Shown in pieces: positions 7,561 to 9,373 of a stretch of 9,373 nucleotides of DNA. A program made the position numbers and the translations under genes. This DNA comes from an uncultured Ignavibacteriales bacterium (GTDB lineage: Bacteria; Bacteroidota; Ignavibacteria; Ignavibacteriales; Ignavibacteriaceae), in contig CAIWTC010000694.1 in assembly GCA_903915485.1 (NCBI GenBank), positions 1 through 9,373 of the forward strand, in the 5' to 3' direction. Below the pieces are notes generated by a model. The model did no database searches, was not told the origin of the DNA, and saw only the letters and a program-made list of their open reading frames with translations. Position 1 is the first letter of the stretch; each line of letters opens with the position of its first letter.

Positions 7561-9051
7561 TGGCTGTTCAACTGCAGCAGTTGCGGGGAGAACCAAAGTA
7601 GGAACATCAGGCACTGTTGAAATTTGACCTACAACGAAAGTATAAGTCGGGAAAGTTACTGCTGTATTGCTTTTATAATATTTATTAAGACCATCTTTAA
7701 AAAGGGCAATCAAGTTAGCCTTAGTGTCGGTTAACGCAACAGTTGTTTGAACAGTTAAAGCATTTGCAAAGTAAGCGTTATCTGTTTCCGTTGCTGAAGT
7801 AGTCATTGCACATGAATAGTTTGCAAGTGCTGTAGGGCAATCTGAAGTAGTTGTACTTGCTGCACTAACAAAGCTTTCTAAAGATAGAGCCCATATAAAT
7901 CTGCTGTCTGTTCCAACTGTTGGGCGAACATCCCAGGTTCCGTTGAAAGCGATTATCTGGTCGCCGCTTGTGGATAATGAAGGATATGTGCCTGAGCTAC
8001 TAACAGTTCCTAGAGTAGCGGTCCAAGGGGTTCCTGTATTAAAGGTAACTACAGTTCCAGCAGGAATGTTGGAAGTTACTGTCCATTCCAAGGTTCCTTC
8101 AGTTGTAGCAAAACCTGATGCGCTAATCCATGCATTGTCCGTAAAAGTGAACACTGAACCTGCAATAAGATCATCTAATGCTACAATCGCAAATTTATTT
8201 GGTGTGTCTGATTGAGCTGCAATGATTGCAAAAGCACCGGCTGTATACTCGGGCATATTCATAGTTGTAAAAGTCCAAGCATCTGACCAAGCACCACTGC
8301 CGAGAGTGTTCACAGCGCTAACTCTCCAATAGTATTGAGTTACATTTCCCAAACTTGAAACGGAGACAATAGTATCGATTGTTGTTAGATCCTTAGAGAT
8401 TGAAGTAAAAGCAGCATCAGTGGCTATTTGGATATGATAAGACTCTGCATCCGCAGCTTTATTCCAAATTAATTTAGGTGAACGGGATTGATCGATTGCG
8501 TTGTTAGCGGGAGTTGCTAGTATTGGTGTTCCCGGTGTAACGGTTGGAGCAATTACTGTTATAGCAAAATCCGGAGAAAAGTTAAAAATTCCTGAGGATT
8601 CTGTTCTTGCAGAGCTTAATCCTGTAGCATAAAGATTTACGCTACCTTCTGTAGCAGGAGCCTTGTATGTAAAACGGTAAGTGACAGAACCATTTGTATA
8701 GCCAGTGGTTGCTGTTTGTACAAGTTCAGTTCCTGAAAGTTTTAAATATGAGGAAAGAGGAGCAAGTGTACCTGCATCTGCAGCAATGTTACATCCACCG
8801 CCTGTTCCGGTACCGCCGGAGACTACTAGTGTATAGATTGCAGTTTGACCGGGGGATAGAGTAGTAGGACCCCAAACTGTTGCTGTTACTATTGGGTCTG
8901 CCGTTCCTGCACCATGACATGAACATCCGGAACCGCCGCTCAATAAAGTTGTTCCGGCTCTTCCGCTAGCAGTAGCAAATGTCAACTGCGAAAAAATCGT
9001 AATAAGAAAAAGAAACAAAACAACGCGTTTCATTAGGTTTTCTGCTCTCAT
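5605..9051 (-). CDS. T9SS-exported CxCH / dual FN3-like / lamin-tail-like / beta-helix surface protein (1148 aa)
   Basis: Complete secreted protein, longer paralogue of the 849-residue protein. The ATG at 9049-9051 is chosen because GGAG lies six bases before it; an in-frame ATG at 9088-9090 has no such site and falls inside a hairpin, while the internal ATG at 9031-9033 also remains possible. Residues 1-28 are a signal peptide (LFLFLITIF core). Residues about 29-168 repeat the CxCH domain (C43, C45, H46; extra C87). Residues about 172-263 are a first FN3-like domain (YYWRVSAVN). Residues about 266-475 are an insert absent from the paralogue, with FTFTDNAW, EGTLEWTV, LSTSGDQIIAF and FIWAL. 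This matches a lamin-tail-like beta-sandwich found in secreted bacterial proteins; C405 and C414 may form a disulfide. Residues about 481-576 are a second FN3-like domain, 580-1040 the beta-helix ending DIDGDVRN..TPDIGADEF, and 1058-1148 a T9SS type A sorting domain (NYPNPFNPSTS, ending KKMILVK). No enzyme active site is evident; a surface adhesin or scaffold role is inferred. Confidence 0.95.
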   Translation of the reverse strand: MRAENLMKRVVLFLFLITIFSQLTFATASGRAGTTLLSGGSGCSCHGAGTADPIVTATVWGPTTLSPGQTAIYTLVVSGGTGTGGGCNIAADAGTLAPLSSYLKLSGTELVQTATTGYTNGSVTYRFTYKAPATEGSVNLYATGLSSARTESSGIFNFSPDFAITVIAPTVTPGTPILATPANNAIDQSRSPKLIWNKAADAESYHIQIATDAAFTSISKDLTTIDTIVSVSSLGNVTQYYWRVSAVNTLGSGAWSDAWTFTTMNMPEYTAGAFAIIAAQSDTPNKFAIVALDDLIAGSVFTFTDNAWISASGFATTEGTLEWTVTSNIPAGTVVTFNTGTPWTATLGTVSSSGTYPSLSTSGDQIIAFNGTWDVRPTVGTDSRFIWALSLESFVSAASTTTSDCPTALANYSCAMTTSATETDNAYFANALTVQTTVALTDTKANLIALFKDGLNKYYKSNTAVTFPTYTFVVGQISTVPDVPTLVLPATAAVEQPKFGLRFAWNRAASAEKYSIQISESNSFATVIYSDTTLLDSTKIIANAGLVNSTKYYWRVSARNAIGSSNWSNVFEFTTISGSPLSGTKTIGGASPDYPSIRGALADLSVQGIKAPGVTFAIREGDYFEDTLVIQASTSVSTPITIMPESGAAVSINGSGSGVNTSVIKIDNTPYVTIDGGELKTLRIVGIGANALRGVFVTGNSQHTTIKNCYIYSGINTSATAASVEIVSAASNSAPHYSTIDNNFLRNSYNGVLLTGFSASEKLLNVTVSHNLMDSAAVRGVYLTNTAYTQINNNDISLIGGVTAAMYGIYAGSSDYVRIYNNKLHDLNQTSTSSSGTYGIITSISSSVTNGPTTIFNNFVSVSPTNAGTGGIYGIYIQATNNTLSDTVVYNSVNLSGSSPSARTSNAFYRSNATGAAVVVLNNSFQNTRTDVAGSSTTATGRLSLVSAMTSDNNNLYATGGVGRVSTAISATLADWTSANSSDYLSVSENSPTVSANDLHIPNGTLSLLDAHASPLVDFTTDIDGDVRNESTPDIGADEFNGNVTAVGNVKNVIPKDFTLSQNYPNPFNPSTSIAVAIPVESNVRLSIYNTVGQEISVLANNTMSAGYHNIKWNASSYASGMYFYCLDAKSLDGKHSFRQTKKMILVK

Positions 9052-9057
9052 ATTTAT

Positions 9058-9061
9058 CTCC
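9058..9061 (-). promoter_or_regulatory. Ribosome binding site that decides the start of the 1148-residue gene
   Basis: On the minus strand GGAG is followed by six bases and then the ATG at 9049-9051. Neither the upstream in-frame ATG (9088-9090) nor the downstream one (9031-9033) has as good a site, so the 1148-residue product is preferred over 1161 or 1142 residues. Confidence 0.75.
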
Positions 9062-9084
9062 GTTTTATTAGTTTTAGAATTCGC

Positions 9085-9117
9085 ATGCAAACCGGTGAAT
9101 GATTATCCTGCTTGCAT
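9085..9117 (-). other. Leader hairpin just upstream of the ribosome binding site
   Basis: In the minus-strand RNA, ATGCAA (9112-9117) pairs with TTGCAT (9085-9090). The stem continues inward with a G-U wobble, a C-G pair, one G-A mismatch and GG/CC, closing an 11-base loop (9096-9106). It ends about 24 bases before the GGAG site. It may stabilise or regulate the 5' end of the message. It also sequesters the alternative ATG at 9088-9090. Confidence 0.5.
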
Positions 9118-9163
9118 CTGTCTTTATAATAATATCTGTGCAAAGAATAACTTAGGTATTTTC

Positions 9164-9188
9164 AAAAAAGGGGAGCGGGTGCCCCCCC
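9164..9188 (-). terminator. Terminator-like GC hairpin with T6 tail, possible attenuator
   Basis: On the minus strand six G residues (9183-9188) pair with CTCCCC (9170-9175), including one G-U wobble, around a seven-base loop; six T residues follow (9164-9169). It could end transcription of a gene lying outside the window to the right. If the promoter of the 1148-residue gene lies further upstream, it could act instead as an attenuator in its leader. The sequence alone does not distinguish these. Confidence 0.5.
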
Positions 9189-9197
9189 AAATGGCAT

Positions 9198-9218
9198 TAG
9201 TAGAGGCGCAATCTACTA
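9198..9218 (-). other. Hairpin preceding the terminator-like structure
   Basis: TAGTAGA (9198-9204) and TCTACTA (9212-9218) form a perfect seven-base-pair stem with a seven-base loop. On the minus strand it precedes the GC hairpin by about nine bases. Two adjacent structures of this kind resemble a leader or a tandem terminator region. Confidence 0.45.
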
Positions 9219-9277
9219 CTAAGTCCAAAAAATCAGAATATTTTTGAATATCGGCTAAGCTAATTATTTTTTGAAAT

Positions 9278-9298
9278 GCAAATATTTAATTCATTTGC
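9278..9298. repeat. Inverted repeat GCAAAT-N9-ATTTGC
   Basis: GCAAAT (9278-9283) and ATTTGC (9293-9298) are perfect inverted arms with a nine-base AT-rich spacer, about 230-250 bases upstream of the ATG at 9051. This spacing would suit a dimeric DNA-binding regulator, but no known operator is recognised. Confidence 0.3.
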
Positions 9299-9338
9299 TG
9301 AAAATACATACAATAATTAGGGTAAAAATCTTAATAAT

Positions 9339-9350
9339 TGATAATTATCA
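9339..9350. promoter_or_regulatory. 12-base perfect palindrome TGATAATTATCA
   Basis: The palindrome contains GATAAT and ATTATC half-sites overlapping by two bases, and the flanks continue the theme (AATAAT to the left, ATTATT to the right). It recalls Fur-type operators, but the half-site spacing does not match the standard 19-base Fur box, and AT-rich DNA produces such palindromes by chance. Confidence 0.2.
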
Positions 9351-9373
9351 TTATTTAGTAATAAATCAGTAGC

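Larger units (their letters stand above)
9052..9373. other. Non-coding upstream region of the 1148-residue gene, 322 bases
   Basis: No convincing gene is present; the minus-strand frames are broken by stops. The region holds the ribosome binding site, a leader hairpin (9085-9117), a terminator-like GC hairpin with a T tract (9164-9188), a second hairpin (9198-9218) and AT-rich inverted repeats further out. No clear promoter hexamers were found. Any further upstream gene lies outside the window. Confidence 0.6.

Noticed and set aside
7943..8215. Plus-strand open frame of 90 codons inside the 1148-residue gene
   Set aside because: Antisense to the lamin-tail-like insert, with no upstream ribosome binding site or recognisable family.
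9339..9350. Fur box
   Set aside because: The half-sites are present but spaced unlike the standard Fur operator, and no iron-related gene lies in the window; kept only as a low-confidence palindrome.

Overview
The window looks like a cell-surface protein locus from a member of the Bacteroidota/Chlorobiota/Ignavibacteriota assemblage, most likely Ignavibacteriota. The evidence is indirect. Two large secreted proteins end in a type IX secretion (T9SS) type A sorting domain with the NYPNPFNPST motif common in that group. The proteins are rich in Ser, Thr, Asn and Gly, the DNA is moderately AT-rich, and signal peptides end in short Bacteroidetes-like sites. There is no rRNA, tRNA or housekeeping gene to fix the taxonomy.

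All genes lie on the minus strand, so transcription runs from high to low coordinates. From right to left: (i) 9052-9373 is a non-coding leader with several hairpins; (ii) 5605-9051 encodes a 1148-residue multidomain T9SS cargo with an unusual CxCH N-terminal domain, two fibronectin-III-like (FN3-like) domains separated by a roughly 210-residue lamin-tail-like insert, a parallel beta-helix and a sorting domain; (iii) a terminator at about 5546-5581 and a 378-base spacer with two pairs of 9-base direct repeats, each with a 19-base period; (iv) 2677-5226 encodes an 849-residue paralogue of the same design without the insert and with one FN3-like domain; (v) a strong terminator at 2603-2638 and a possible promoter; (vi) 1-2522 is the 5' part (840 codons, open at the window edge) of a different secreted protein. 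It combines an unrecognised His/Asp-rich N-terminal domain, a Kre9/KNH-like Ig-type domain, a complete M23 (LytM/lysostaphin-type) metallopeptidase domain and a beta-rich tail.

Each of the two paralogues has its own terminator and a sizeable upstream region, so the three genes look separately transcribed rather than one tight operon. By inference, the two beta-helix proteins are exported by a signal peptide plus T9SS and displayed on the cell surface, where they could act as adhesins, carbohydrate-binding scaffolds or, more speculatively, haem-bearing surface proteins. The M23 protein would be a secreted peptidoglycan- or protein-cleaving enzyme. Nothing in the sequence proves that the three cooperate. 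The points most worth following are the shortened CxCH motif kept in both paralogues, the possible second hydrolase domain in the M23 protein, and the structured leader of the 1148-residue gene. I see no mobile element, CRISPR array or RNA gene.
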